The notes: generated from the sequence alone by a model not told the origin. Positions 25,551-36,117 are shown, numbered from the stretch's first letter. The stretch: 64,000 bases of DNA from Streptomyces sp. Ag109_O5-1 (GCF_003814875.1 NZ_RKQF01000001.1:3410001-3474000); one strand, 5' to 3'. A program made the numbers and translations.

Positions 25551-27143
25551 TCAGACCGCTCCCGCCCCGGTCAGCGACCGCACCTCGGTCTCCGCGTGCT
25601 TGGCCTCGTCCGGGACCTCGTCCGAGGTGACCGTGCCGAGCCAGCCGGCGAGGAAGCCGAGCGGGATGGAGACGATCCCCGGGTTCTGCAACGGGAAGTA
25701 CTGGAAGTCCACGCCCGGAAACAGCGAGTCCGGGCTCCCCGACACCACCGGGGACAGCACGACCAGACCCAGGGCAGGAACCAGTCCGCCGTATACGGCC
25801 CACACCGCGCCGCGGGTCGTGAAGCCACGCCAGAACAGCGAGTACAGCAGCGCCGGCAGATTCGCCGACGCAGCCACCGCGAAGGCCAGACCCACCAGGA
25901 AGGCGACGTTCATGTCCTTGGCCAGCAGGCCCAGGGCGATGGCCACCACGCCGATGCCGACCGCCGACGTGCGCGCCACCGCCACCTCGCTGCGCTGCCT
26001 GGCGTGCGGCCTGCGCAGCGAGGCGTACAGGTCGTGGGCGACGGATGCCGAGGAGGCGAGGGTGATCCCGGCGACCACCGCGAGGATGGTGGCGAACGCG
26101 ACGGCGGCGACGACCGCGAACAGAACCGTTCCGCCTGTGGAGCCCGCGCCGCCGCCCAGATCGAGCGCCAGCAACGGAATCGCCGTGTTCCCCGACGCAC
26201 TCGACGCGCGCACCACATCCGGCCCGACGACGGCCGCCGCTCCGAAACCGAGCACGATCGTCATCAGGTAGAAGCCGCCGATCAGCCCGATCGACCACAC
26301 CGCCGAACGCCTGGCGGCCTTCGCGGTCGGCACCGTGTAGAAGCGGGACAGGATGTGCGGCAGCCCCGCCGTCCCCAGGACCAGCGCCATCCCCAGGCTG
26401 ATGAAGTCCAGCCGCGCGCTCCAGCTTCCCCCGTACTTGAGCCCCGGCGCCAGGAACGCCTGCCCGTGCCCACTGCGGTCGGCGGCCGTGAGCAGCAGCC
26501 GGTCGACGTCGCCGTGGAACCGCAGCAGCACCAGCACGGTCAGCGCCACCGTCCCGCTCAGCAGCAGGACCGCCTTCACGATCTGGATCCAGGTGGTGGC
26601 CCGCATCCCTCCCAACGACACATAGATCACCATCAGCGCGCCGACCCCGATGACCGTCCACGCCTGGGCCGCCTCACTCGTCCGCCCCAGCAGCAGCGCG
26701 ACCAGGCTGCCCGCCCCCACCATTTGCGCCACCAAATAGAGAACGGACACCGTGACCGAGGAAGTTCCCGCCGCGATCCGGACGGGCCGCTCGCTCATCC
26801 GTGCGGCGATCACGTCGGCGAGCGTGAACCGCCCGCAGTTGCGCACGAGTTCGGCCACCAGGAACAGCACGACCAGCCACGCGACCAGGAAGCCCACCAC
26901 ATACAGCAGCCCGTCATAGCCGAAGAGCGCGATGAGCCCGGTCACGCCGAGGAAGGAGGCCGCCGACATGTAGTCGCCCGCGATGGCAAAACCATTCTCC
27001 ATCGGGGAGAAGAGCCGGCCTCCGGCGTAGAACTCCTCGGCCGAACCACGCCGCTTCCGGCTCACCCAGGTCGTGATCCCGAGCGTCACGGCGACAAACA
27101 CGCTGAACAGCAGCAGGGCCAGCGTCTGGTGACGGCCCGTCAT
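25551..27143 (-). CDS. Sodium:solute symporter, acetate/ActP type
   Basis: A 530-residue integral membrane protein of the SSS family with about 13 membrane helices. The unwound first-helix region reads AIAGDYMSAASFLG and the family segment YVSLGGMRATTWIQ is present. Together with the DUF485 gene just upstream, this is the usual arrangement of ActP-type acetate/short-chain monocarboxylate permeases. The ATG overlaps the upstream gene by 4 bp (ATGA). The kinase-regulator operon immediately upstream on the same strand may control it, by analogy with CrbSR systems; that is inference. Confidence 0.9.
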   Translation of the reverse strand: MTGRHQTLALLLFSVFVAVTLGITTWVSRKRRGSAEEFYAGGRLFSPMENGFAIAGDYMSAASFLGVTGLIALFGYDGLLYVVGFLVAWLVVLFLVAELVRNCGRFTLADVIAARMSERPVRIAAGTSSVTVSVLYLVAQMVGAGSLVALLLGRTSEAAQAWTVIGVGALMVIYVSLGGMRATTWIQIVKAVLLLSGTVALTVLVLLRFHGDVDRLLLTAADRSGHGQAFLAPGLKYGGSWSARLDFISLGMALVLGTAGLPHILSRFYTVPTAKAARRSAVWSIGLIGGFYLMTIVLGFGAAAVVGPDVVRASSASGNTAIPLLALDLGGGAGSTGGTVLFAVVAAVAFATILAVVAGITLASSASVAHDLYASLRRPHARQRSEVAVARTSAVGIGVVAIALGLLAKDMNVAFLVGLAFAVAASANLPALLYSLFWRGFTTRGAVWAVYGGLVPALGLVVLSPVVSGSPDSLFPGVDFQYFPLQNPGIVSIPLGFLAGWLGTVTSDEVPDEAKHAETEVRSLTGAGAV

Positions 27144-27694
27144 GACTCACCACCTCGGGCTCCGCGCGTCAGCTCCTGGGTGTCCCAGCGCAGGTCCAGT
27201 GCGGCGCGGTCCCTGCGCAGCCGCGCGTGCCGGGCGTAGGCCCAGGTGAGCACGAACGTGGTGAGGAACTGCCCGAGCCCCGCGACCATCCCCACGTTCA
27301 CGGCCCCCGCGACGGGCCTCGCCATCAGCCCGGGCACGGTCGTCGCGGTCACCACGTACCCCACGTACCAGGTGAAGAAGACGGCGAATCCGGGCACCAC
27401 GAACCTTCGGTAACGGCTGCGCACCTCCTGGAAGGCCGCGCTGCGCTGCACCTCCAGATACACGTCACGGGCGCGAACGGCCGCCGCATCCCGCTCCGTT
27501 CGCGCGGCCGGCACGGGAGCCGGTGCCCCGGGGCCGTCCACCTCGCCCCAGCCGGAGGCCAGCGCGTCGTACCAGGGATCCTCGTACCTGACTTCTCGCG
27601 AGGCCGTGCCGTACTCGCCCTGGTCCTCGTGCCGTTCGGCCGGACTCTCGGAGCCGCCTCCGCCGTCACGGTGACGCCCGTTGCTTGACTGCAT
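27140..27694 (-). CDS. DUF485 family membrane protein, symporter partner
   Basis: A 184-residue protein. A long hydrophilic N-terminal half (Gly/Glu/Arg-rich, about 1-90) is followed by a DUF485 domain with two membrane helices (about 105-165). DUF485 (YjcH-like) proteins accompany ActP-type symporters. The N-terminal extension is longer than in the compact enterobacterial form. The ATG at 27694 is used; a TTG two codons upstream is less likely. It is coupled by ATGA to the symporter. Confidence 0.82.
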   Translation of the reverse strand: MQSSNGRHRDGGGGSESPAERHEDQGEYGTASREVRYEDPWYDALASGWGEVDGPGAPAPVPAARTERDAAAVRARDVYLEVQRSAAFQEVRSRYRRFVVPGFAVFFTWYVGYVVTATTVPGLMARPVAGAVNVGMVAGLGQFLTTFVLTWAYARHARLRRDRAALDLRWDTQELTRGARGGES

Positions 27695-27762
27695 GCCCAA
27701 GGATGGACAGACCGGGAAGATCCCTGACTCTTCTTCCCCCGGGTCTCACCCCATCAGGTGAC

Positions 27763-28440
27763 TCAATCCGCTGGTGGCCGCACCAATCCCTTCCCGTAGG
27801 CATAACGCACGGCCTGGGCCCGGTCCTTGAGCCCCGTCTTGGCGAACAGGTTGTTGATATGCGTCTTCACAGTCGCGGTGGAGACATGCAGCTTCCGGGC
27901 GATCTCCTGGTTGGTGAGCCCCTCGGCGATCAGCACCAGGACCTCGGTCTCCCGCGCGGTCAGCCCGTCGGGCGCCTCGGTGGCCACGGGCGCCGGCTCG
28001 GGCTGCGACAGCCTTTCCAGCAGCCGCCGTTGGATGCTCGGCGACAGTCCCGCGTCTCCCGAGAGCACGCTCTCCACAGCCCGCACGATCTCGTCGCCGC
28101 CCGCGTCCTTGGTGAGGTAGCCACGGGCGCCGGCTCTCAGCGCCGGGAACAGCGACTCGTCGTCCGCGAACGTGGTGAGCACCACGACCTGTGTCCCGGG
28201 ATATTCCGACCTGATCCGCCGGGTCGCCTCCACCCCGTCGCAACGCGGCATCCGCAGGTCCATCAGCACCACGTCCGGAGCGAGTTCGGCGACCAGCCGT
28301 ACCGCCTCCTCCCCGTCGCCCGCCGCTCCGACGACCTCCACGCCGGGGAGCAGCCCGAGGAGCATCACGATGCCCTCCCTGACCACTGTCTGGTCGTCGG
28401 CGACCACCACCCGCGCGGGCTTCTTCTCCCCCTCCGTCAT
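27763..28440 (-). CDS. Response regulator, NarL/LuxR type
   Basis: A 225-residue regulator. The receiver domain has phosphoacceptor Asp61 in VLMDLRMP and the switch region LTTFADD. The C-terminal LuxR-type HTH (LTARETEVLVLIAEGLTNQ, then VSTATVKTHI) is complete. It is translationally coupled (ATGA) to the upstream kinase. It lies 68 bp before the DUF485-symporter pair on the same strand with no clear hairpin between, so readthrough is possible. Confidence 0.93.
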   Translation of the reverse strand: MTEGEKKPARVVVADDQTVVREGIVMLLGLLPGVEVVGAAGDGEEAVRLVAELAPDVVLMDLRMPRCDGVEATRRIRSEYPGTQVVVLTTFADDESLFPALRAGARGYLTKDAGGDEIVRAVESVLSGDAGLSPSIQRRLLERLSQPEPAPVATEAPDGLTARETEVLVLIAEGLTNQEIARKLHVSTATVKTHINNLFAKTGLKDRAQAVRYAYGKGLVRPPAD

Positions 28441-29588
28441 GCGGGCACCCTCAACGTCACCTCGAACCCCTCGTCGTCACGCCCTGCCTCCAGCGACCCG
28501 CCCAGCAACTCGGCCCGCTCCCGCATACCCAGCAGACCGTACCCGCTGCCCGCGCCGGTGAGTTCGCCCGGACGACCGCCCGAGTCCCTCACGTTCAGCG
28601 TCACTTCGTGCTCGCTGTAGTCCAGCCGTACCTGGACCTTGGCGCCGTAGGCATGCTTGCGGACATTCGTCAGGGCCTCCTGGGCGACGCGTCGTACGGT
28701 CTGTGACGCCTCGGCGGGCAGGGCCCTGCGTTCACCCGTCACGGTGACACCGGCGCCGTCGACCGACCCGACGATCTCCGTGAGGAAGTCCTCCAGCGGG
28801 GTCAGCTCACCGCGGAGGGCGGACAGTGCCTGGCGGGTCTCGGCGAGTCCGTCCCGGGCCATTCCCCGGGCGGCCACGACCCGTTCGAGGATCTGCTCCC
28901 GGTCGGCTCCGCGCTCGATCAGCAGCCGCGCCGCCTCCAGGTGCACCATCTGGGCCGAGAGGCTGTGGGCCAGTACGTCGTGGATCTCCCGGGCGATCCT
29001 GGCCCGCTCCGCCAGCGCCGCCGACTCCGCCTCGGCCGCTCTCGCCGCGCGCTCCTGGGCCAGCAGCCGCTGGGCGCTGCCCCGGGCCTCGGCGTCGAGC
29101 CGCAGCACATAGCCGGCGAGGGCCATGCCGACGGCCGTGGCCGCCGTGGTCAGCCACACGTCGTTGTTGTACGCGGAGTACGAGGCCAGGCCGACGGAAG
29201 CGACGGGTACGGCGGCACCGAGCGGCAGCCGCTCCAGCGCGGAGATCCCGCAACCGCACCAGATGACAAGTGCCGGGCCCCGGAACCCCTCGGCCTGCGC
29301 GACGATCGCGATCGCCAGAAGGAGGCTGACGAGCGCCAGGGAGGGCACCAGCCGGTGGGCGTAGGTGGTCCGGAAGAAGCCCCAGGAGACGACGGCGGTC
29401 ACGATCACACCGGCCACGGCCGCCATGGCGGCCCAGCCGTGGACGTGCCGTTCATGGAAGGCACCCCACAGGAGGAGGGCGAGGACGAGCAGCCGCACGA
29501 ACCAGGCGAGCGCGCGCCGTGCCGGAGCGATCCCGGCGCGGCTCAGCGCTTCGCGGGAGGGCCAGCGCGTCCAGACGTTCTCCGTCAC
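28437..29588 (-). CDS. Sensor histidine kinase, HisKA_3 (NarX/DesK-like) type
   Basis: A 383-residue kinase with five to six membrane helices (about residues 30-165) and hardly any extracytoplasmic domain. The HisKA_3 dimerisation helix carries phosphoacceptor His203 in IAREIHDVLAHSL. A HATPase domain follows, with the G-box GSGYGLLGMRER. Such kinases usually sense membrane state or a signal within the membrane, or a partner membrane protein. It overlaps both neighbours by ATGA, forming a tight three-gene unit with the CcdC-like protein upstream. Confidence 0.92.
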   Translation of the reverse strand: MTENVWTRWPSREALSRAGIAPARRALAWFVRLLVLALLLWGAFHERHVHGWAAMAAVAGVIVTAVVSWGFFRTTYAHRLVPSLALVSLLLAIAIVAQAEGFRGPALVIWCGCGISALERLPLGAAVPVASVGLASYSAYNNDVWLTTAATAVGMALAGYVLRLDAEARGSAQRLLAQERAARAAEAESAALAERARIAREIHDVLAHSLSAQMVHLEAARLLIERGADREQILERVVAARGMARDGLAETRQALSALRGELTPLEDFLTEIVGSVDGAGVTVTGERRALPAEASQTVRRVAQEALTNVRKHAYGAKVQVRLDYSEHEVTLNVRDSGGRPGELTGAGSGYGLLGMRERAELLGGSLEAGRDDEGFEVTLRVPA

Positions 29589-30118
29589 ACGCCCTCCTTC
29601 CTGGTGGCCCGGGCCATGTCGTCACCGTACGCCCGGGTGGGACCGCCCGTGGACGGAGCGGAGGAGAGCGTCTGGGCACGCCAGACGAGGATGCCGGAGC
29701 GGACCAGCAGGAGGACCGCCAGCCCGAGCATCAGGGCCGCGCTGTCCTGATGGATGCCGAGTACGGCTCCGAGGGCGAAGAGGCCGATGCGCACGGCTAT
29801 ACCGGCGAACCAGACGAACGCGCTCGCCTTGGTGCTCTTGGTCCACACGACGCCGTCGGGTTCCGTCCACACGCGGGTGGTCCAGGCCCAGGCGGCGCCC
29901 ATCACCAGTCCCACCAGTATCTCGGTGGCGAGCAGCACGGCGGATCCGGTGCGGTGGTGGGCGTCGAGTATGCCGGGTTCGCGAAGCGCGACGACCGCGA
30001 GGATCACGGGCAGCAGCCACCAGCGCCGGCCGGTGTCGACGGGGCGGGCACGAAACTGGCGCACGATCACCACGACGACGACTGCCACGATCAGCAACGC
30101 GTTGACGAGCCCGGGCAT
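29585..30118 (-). CDS. DUF1453/CcdC-like membrane protein
   Basis: A 177-residue protein with four to five membrane helices: a helix at residues 4-22, then helices around 33-48, 60-85, 103-122 and 128-146. I read it as the DUF1453/CcdC-like family. It ends in a basic cytoplasmic tail. First gene of an operon with the kinase and regulator, joined by ATGA overlap. It is a candidate accessory sensor or signal-transfer protein for the kinase, by context only. Confidence 0.68.
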   Translation of the reverse strand: MPGLVNALLIVAVVVVVIVRQFRARPVDTGRRWWLLPVILAVVALREPGILDAHHRTGSAVLLATEILVGLVMGAAWAWTTRVWTEPDGVVWTKSTKASAFVWFAGIAVRIGLFALGAVLGIHQDSAALMLGLAVLLLVRSGILVWRAQTLSSAPSTGGPTRAYGDDMARATRKEGV

Positions 30119-30539
30119 CGGAGCCTCCGTGAGCGGAAGGGGTGGTGTCGGGAGCGGGAGCTGCCGACGCCTTCGACACTACGGAAACGCGCAGGTCAGC
30201 AGATCGGAGTGAGGGTGGACCCCGGGTGGAATCCGGCGAGCGGGATCTCTCCACCCCCGGGTGGAGAGGAACCCGGGAGCCACCGGAGCAGCAGCCCGGA
30301 GGTGCCCTGGAAGCACACCTCCGGGGCGGGTCGCGAGGGGCTCCGGACCTGGCGGAGACCGTGCCCGCCCCGGCACGAGGCGCGCCGCACCCCCGGAACG
30401 ACCGAGGAGCCCCGGCATCTGCCGGGGCTCCCGATCACACCTCGTCGCCCGCACAGGCGCCTGAGCAGCGCCCGGCGAGGGCCTCCGGCCGACGGACCCC
30501 CCTCAAGTCAGGTGCGTCGGCGGCGGCACTGCGCAGCGG
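30119..30539. other. Intergenic region between the CcdC-like gene and parE
   Basis: 421 bp between genes on the same strand. It holds the promoter side of the kinase operon near 30120-30220 and the parE terminator at 30406-30431. I see no supported small gene or repeat in the rest. Confidence 0.5.
30406..30431 (-). terminator. Hairpin terminator after parE
   Basis: Perfect 11-bp stem GGAGCCCCGGC / GCCGGGGCTCC with an ATCT loop, about 110 bp past the parE stop. Confidence 0.75.
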
Positions 30540-32663
30540 TCACGCGTCGATCCGCGACCTGTCCAGTGTCGCCGCCGAGCCGGAGATGAACTCCTTGCGA
30601 GGGGCGACATCATTGCCCATCAGGAGGTCGAAGACCTGCTCGGCCGCTTCGAGGTCGGAGAGGTTGATACGGCGCAGGGTGCGGTGACGCGGGTCCATCG
30701 TCGTCTCGGCCAGCTGGTCGGCGTCCATCTCGCCCAGACCCTTGTAGCGCTGGATCGAGTCCTTGTACCGGACGCCCTTGCTCTGGAACTCCATGAGCTT
30801 GTCGCGCAGCTCCCGGTCCGAGTACGTGTACACGTACTTGTCCTGGCCCTTCTTGGGCTGGACGATCTCGATACGGTGCAGCGGCGGCACCGCCGCGAAG
30901 ACCCGGCCCGCCTCGACCATGGGCCGCATGTAGCGCTGGAACAGCGTCAGCAGCAGGCAGCGGATGTGCGAGCCGTCGACGTCGGCGTCGGTCATCATGA
31001 TGATCTTGCCGTAGCGGGCCGCGTCGATGTCGAAGGTGCGGCCGGAGCCCGCCCCTATGACCTGGATGATCGCGCCGCACTCGGCGTTCTTGAGCATGTC
31101 CGTGACCGAGGACCGCTGCACGTTGAGGATCTTGCCGCGGATCGGCAGCAGCGCCTGGAACTCGGAGTTCCGGGCCAGCTTCGCCGTACCGAGCGCGGAG
31201 TCGCCCTCGACGATGAAGAGCTCGCTGCGCTCGACGTCGTCGCTGCGGCAGTCGGCGAGCTTGGCCGGCAGCGACGAGGACTCCAGAGCCGTCTTGCGGC
31301 GCTGCGCGTCCTTGTGCTGGCGGGCGGCGATACGGGTCCGCGCGGCGGCGACCACCTTCTCCATGACCACGCGGGCCTGGGCGGCCGCGTCGCGCTTGGT
31401 GGAGGTCAGGAACGCCTTCAGTTCCTTGGAGATCACGTTGTTCACGATCCGGCGGGCCGCCGAGGTGCCGAGGACCTCCTTGGTCTGGCCCTCGAACTGC
31501 GGCTCGGCGAGGCGGACGGTGACGACGGCGGTGAGGCCCTCCAAGGCGTCGTCCTTGACGATGTCGTCCTCGGCGACGCGCAGCAGCTTCTTGGCACGCA
31601 GTACCTCGTTGAGGGTTTCGCGGACGGCCTGCTCGAAGCCGGCCACGTGGGTGCCGCCCTTGGGCGTGGCGATGATGTTGACGAACGACTTCAGGTTCGC
31701 GTCGTAACCGGTGCCCCAGCGCATCGCGACGTCGACGCCGAGTTCGCGGGTGACCTCGGTGGGAGTCATCTGGCCGTGCTCGTCCAGGACCGGGACGGTC
31801 TCCTTGAAGGTGCCCTGGCCGGAGAAGCGGAGGACGTCGCAGACCGGCTTGTCGGTAGCCAGGTACTCGCAGAACTCGCTGATGCCGCCGTCGAAGCGGA
31901 ACGACTCCTCGCCCTTGCTGCCGCCCTCGCCCAGGCCGTACTCGTCACGGACGACGATGGTCAGGCCGGGCACCAGGAACGCGGTCTGGCGGGCGCGCTG
32001 GTGCAGGGTCTCCAAGGAGAGCTTGGCGTCCTTGAGGAAGATCTGGCGGTCGGCCCAGTAGCGCACACGCGTGCCGGTGCGGGTCTTGGGCACCCTCTTG
32101 ATCTTGCGCAGCCCGCTGCCGGACTCGAACTTGCCGTCCGGGCCGACGCCCGCGAAGGCCCCCGGCACACCGCGGCGGAAGCTGATCGCGTGCACCTGGC
32201 CGCCACGGTCCACCTCGACGTCGAGGCGCGCGGAGAGCGCGTTGACCACGGAGGCGCCGACGCCGTGCAGACCGCCGGAGGCGGCGTAGGAGCCGCCTCC
32301 GAACTTGCCGCCGGCGTGCAGCTTGGTCATGACGACCTCGACGCCGGACAGGCCGGTCTTGGGCTCGACGTCCACGGGGATGCCGCGGCCGTTGTCCCGC
32401 ACCTCGACGGAGCCGTCGTCGTGAAGGATGACGTCGATGTGGTCGCAGTAGCCGCCGAGGGCCTCGTCCACGGCGTTGTCGATGATCTCCCACAGGCAGT
32501 GCATCAGACCACGGCTGTCGGTGGAGCCGATGTACATGCCGGGACGCTTGCGCACGGCTTCGAGGCCCTCGAGAACGAGCAGGTGCCGCGCGGTGTAGTT
32601 GGAGCCGTCCCGGTCTGCTCCTGCCAGCAGCGCAGTGGACGGCACGGACGTATCGGCGGTCAC
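30540..32663 (-). CDS. parE: DNA topoisomerase IV subunit B
   Basis: A 707-residue ATPase subunit of topoisomerase IV. The GHKL ATP site is visible in EIIDNAVDEALGG, VEVRDNGRGIP and SGGLHGVGASVVN. The TOPRIM metal motifs are in FIVEGDSALG and MTDADVDGSHI. It pairs with ParC, encoded about 17 kb away on the other strand, rather than in a parEC operon. The GTG start at 32663 has GAGGAGC upstream at suitable distance. Length and motif order are those of ParE/GyrB; the partner ParC in the same region supports ParE over GyrB. Confidence 0.95.
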   Translation of the reverse strand: MTADTSVPSTALLAGADRDGSNYTARHLLVLEGLEAVRKRPGMYIGSTDSRGLMHCLWEIIDNAVDEALGGYCDHIDVILHDDGSVEVRDNGRGIPVDVEPKTGLSGVEVVMTKLHAGGKFGGGSYAASGGLHGVGASVVNALSARLDVEVDRGGQVHAISFRRGVPGAFAGVGPDGKFESGSGLRKIKRVPKTRTGTRVRYWADRQIFLKDAKLSLETLHQRARQTAFLVPGLTIVVRDEYGLGEGGSKGEESFRFDGGISEFCEYLATDKPVCDVLRFSGQGTFKETVPVLDEHGQMTPTEVTRELGVDVAMRWGTGYDANLKSFVNIIATPKGGTHVAGFEQAVRETLNEVLRAKKLLRVAEDDIVKDDALEGLTAVVTVRLAEPQFEGQTKEVLGTSAARRIVNNVISKELKAFLTSTKRDAAAQARVVMEKVVAAARTRIAARQHKDAQRRKTALESSSLPAKLADCRSDDVERSELFIVEGDSALGTAKLARNSEFQALLPIRGKILNVQRSSVTDMLKNAECGAIIQVIGAGSGRTFDIDAARYGKIIMMTDADVDGSHIRCLLLTLFQRYMRPMVEAGRVFAAVPPLHRIEIVQPKKGQDKYVYTYSDRELRDKLMEFQSKGVRYKDSIQRYKGLGEMDADQLAETTMDPRHRTLRRINLSDLEAAEQVFDLLMGNDVAPRKEFISGSAATLDRSRIDA

Positions 32664-33104
32664 GCGGTTCGCTCCTCGCTGAATTTCAGTGGGGCCCCTT
32701 TGGGGTAAGGGGCCGGCTTCGGTCGCCGTTCAGAGGGTACCGAGGCCTGGTAGAGCCGTTGTAACGCCACCCTCGTAGAGAACTCACACTAGTCCAGGGT
32801 CGTATGGGTGTTCGATCCCTCGATGGAGTGAAGTACATATCACGTTCCCTTCGAGGCATGAACCATTTAGGCTCCGGGCACGTCCTCACAAACAACCGGC
32901 AACCCGGCCGGGAGGATGAGACCGATGAATCGCGCGAACCCGTAAGCACCGCAAGACACGCAATACGGCACATTCGCCGCCAACCGGCAGCAGACGGCCA
33001 CCTCGAAAGATTTTTTTCGAGGAGAAGCTCCGAGCGGGAACGTTTTCGGGCTGGTTGGATGTTGACCCTGGTACGACAGCTCGTCGAGCTAGAGAAGAGG
33101 CGAC
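32664..33104. other. Divergent promoter region of parE and the DUF7455 gene
   Basis: 441 bp with AT-richer stretches around 32790-32860 and 32995-33065. On the plus strand GGAAC (33036-33040) is followed 19 bp later by GTTG (33060-33063), reminiscent of an ECF sigma promoter but not decisive. No coding frame with family resemblance is visible. Confidence 0.4.
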
Positions 33105-33335
33105 GTGACTACTGTTCTGACCCCCGCGAGCCACCTGACGGCCGCCGATCGCTGCGACCGCTGCGGCGCCCAGGCATACCTGCGCGTCGTGCTGCTCAGC
33201 GGCGGAGAACTGCTCTTCTGCGCCCACCACGGTCGCAAGTTCGAGCCGGAACTCAAGAAGATCGCCGCTGAGATACAGGACGAGACGGAGCGGCTGACGA
33301 CCGCCCCTGCCACCGCCTCCGAAGATGAGCGCTGA
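33105..33335 (+). CDS. DUF7455 family small zinc-ribbon-like protein
   Basis: A 76-residue protein with a CxxC pair in ADRCDRCGAQAY (residues 16-19) and a second Cys/His pair in LFCAHHGRKF (about 39-42), giving a probable zinc ribbon. A charged helical tail follows. It is a conserved actinobacterial small protein found next to hrdB or parE; its function is unknown. The GTG start follows GAAGAGGC at 5-8 bp. A strong bidirectional hairpin separates it from the convergent protease gene. Confidence 0.82.
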   Translation: MTTVLTPASHLTAADRCDRCGAQAYLRVVLLSGGELLFCAHHGRKFEPELKKIAAEIQDETERLTTAPATASEDER

Positions 33336-33380
33336 CCTCTCGCATCCACGACGAGCCAGCCCCGGCACAGGCCGGTGAAC

Positions 33381-33412
33381 GGGCGGCCGCTCCCCGAGGG
33401 GAGCGGCCGCCC
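33381..33412. terminator. Bidirectional hairpin terminator
   Basis: Near-perfect 15-bp stem GGGCGGCCGCTCCCC / GGGGAGCGGCCGCCC with a two-base centre (13 bp if the loop opens). It lies between the convergent DUF7455 and protease genes. Confidence 0.85.
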
Positions 33413-33436
33413 GTCGTCGTATGCCCGCAGCGGCCC

Positions 33437-34303
33437 TCAGGAGCGCTTGTGAGGCAGGCGTGACCCGTTGAGGGCACCGCCGGGGCCCAGCGCCCGCACG
33501 GCCTCGGAGACGCGCGTATAGACGCCAGGGCTCCCCGGGCGTCCACAGCCGTTGCCCCATGACACGAGCCCGATCAGACGCCCCTCGGCGACCAGCGGCC
33601 CCCCGCTGTCACCCTGGCACGCGTCGGGACCGCCCGTGGCCTCCCCGGCGCACACCATGGAGCCCGCCCGGTAGGTGCCTTCGGCGCCGCCCGGATAGGC
33701 CCGCTCGCAGGTCTCGTCGGCCAGCACGTGGACGTGCGCCGCGTACAGCCGGCGCGAGTAGTCACCGCCGCCCGTGACGTCACCCCATCCCGTGACCTGG
33801 GCACTGGTACCGGGCTTGTAGGCGGCGTCACCCTTGGCGGCCATCTTGACGACCGCGTCGGCCGGCAGCGGCTGGGCCAGGGTGAGGACCGCGAAGTCGC
33901 CGGTGTTCGTACCGGCGTCGTACTTCGGATTGAGCCGGGCGACGGTCACGGGGATCTCGTGGCCCTGCGTCGAGAGCAGATCCGTGCGGCCCGCGATGAC
34001 CTTGAGGTCGCGTACCCGGTCGGACGGGCCGCCGATCACCTCGTCGGCCAGGCAGTGGGCCGCGGTCAGCACCGTGGTCCGGCCGATCGCCACCCCACCG
34101 CAGAACTGGCCGGCCCGCGTACCCCCGAACCGGTCACGGCTGGACAGCGCGACCGTCCAGGGAGCCTGGGAGACGTCGACGGGAAACCCTCCGACGACAA
34201 CACTGTCAGCGGCTGCGGGCGGCGGGCCGGCCAGCGGTATGACCGCGGTGACGGCCGCCAGGATCAGCGGCCGGATCAGGACCGGGGCAGAAGGACGGCG
34301 CAT
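33437..34303 (-). CDS. Secreted trypsin-like serine protease (S1 family)
   Basis: A 288-residue S1A peptidase. A signal peptide spans about residues 1-32, cleaved near PPAAADS. Mature-type VVGGF follows soon after, so the propeptide is very short or absent. The catalytic triad is His83 (LTAAHC), Asp136 (GDFAVL) and Ser233 (GDSGGP). Asp227, six residues before the serine, is the S1-pocket aspartate and predicts cleavage after Arg/Lys. Cysteine pairs around 68/84, 199/218 and 229/253 suit the usual disulfides. Extracellular nutrition or developmental proteolysis is the likely role. Confidence 0.92.
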   Translation of the reverse strand: MRRPSAPVLIRPLILAAVTAVIPLAGPPPAAADSVVVGGFPVDVSQAPWTVALSSRDRFGGTRAGQFCGGVAIGRTTVLTAAHCLADEVIGGPSDRVRDLKVIAGRTDLLSTQGHEIPVTVARLNPKYDAGTNTGDFAVLTLAQPLPADAVVKMAAKGDAAYKPGTSAQVTGWGDVTGGGDYSRRLYAAHVHVLADETCERAYPGGAEGTYRAGSMVCAGEATGGPDACQGDSGGPLVAEGRLIGLVSWGNGCGRPGSPGVYTRVSEAVRALGPGGALNGSRLPHKRS

Positions 34304-34314
34304 GCACGCTCCTC

Positions 34315-34343
34315 ACTCTGGGTGCTACTGGGAAACCCAGAGT
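34315..34343. promoter_or_regulatory. Inverted repeat upstream of the protease gene
   Basis: Perfect 9-bp inverted repeat ACTCTGGGT / ACCCAGAGT with an 11-base loop, 11 bp upstream of the protease ATG and 27 bp beyond the hrdB terminator. It is not followed by a T-tract, so it may be an operator or leader hairpin rather than a terminator. Confidence 0.4.
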
Positions 34344-34370
34344 CATCCAGAGCACCGCTGCCCGCAGCAC

Positions 34371-34406
34371 GAAGGCCCGGTCCCCCCGCGGGGAGACCGG
34401 GCCTTC
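34371..34406 (-). terminator. Hairpin terminator after hrdB
   Basis: Inverted repeat GAAGGCCCGGT / ACCGGGCCTTC, with CCCC/GGGG pairs extending the stem inward. It starts about 20 bp past the hrdB stop. Confidence 0.85.
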
Positions 34407-34425
34407 GACGACGTACTGCCGCGAC

Positions 34426-35976
<1,551 letters not shown>

Positions 35977-36090
35977 GAACAACCTCTCGGAACGTTGGAA
36001 AACGGCTTCCGGCCCCGTCCAGGACGGACTGGAGCCGACCGCCGGCTTGGGGATGGGCCGACGGCGCGGGCGGGGGCCGGGAAGATTCAC

Positions 36091-36117
36091 AGCGCCATGA
36101 ATGGCGTCCGTATTCCC
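36091..36117 (-). promoter_or_regulatory. Candidate SigR-type promoter of hrdB
   Basis: On the minus strand GGGAAT (36112-36117) is followed 18 bases later by GCTGTG, compared with the SigR consensus GGAAT-N18-GTT. S. coelicolor hrdB is known to have a SigR-dependent promoter, which is why I looked. The -35 fits well, the -10 poorly. Confidence 0.4.

Noticed and set aside
30684..32708. A 674-codon plus-strand frame opposite parE
   Set aside because: Antisense shadow of parE with no family resemblance.
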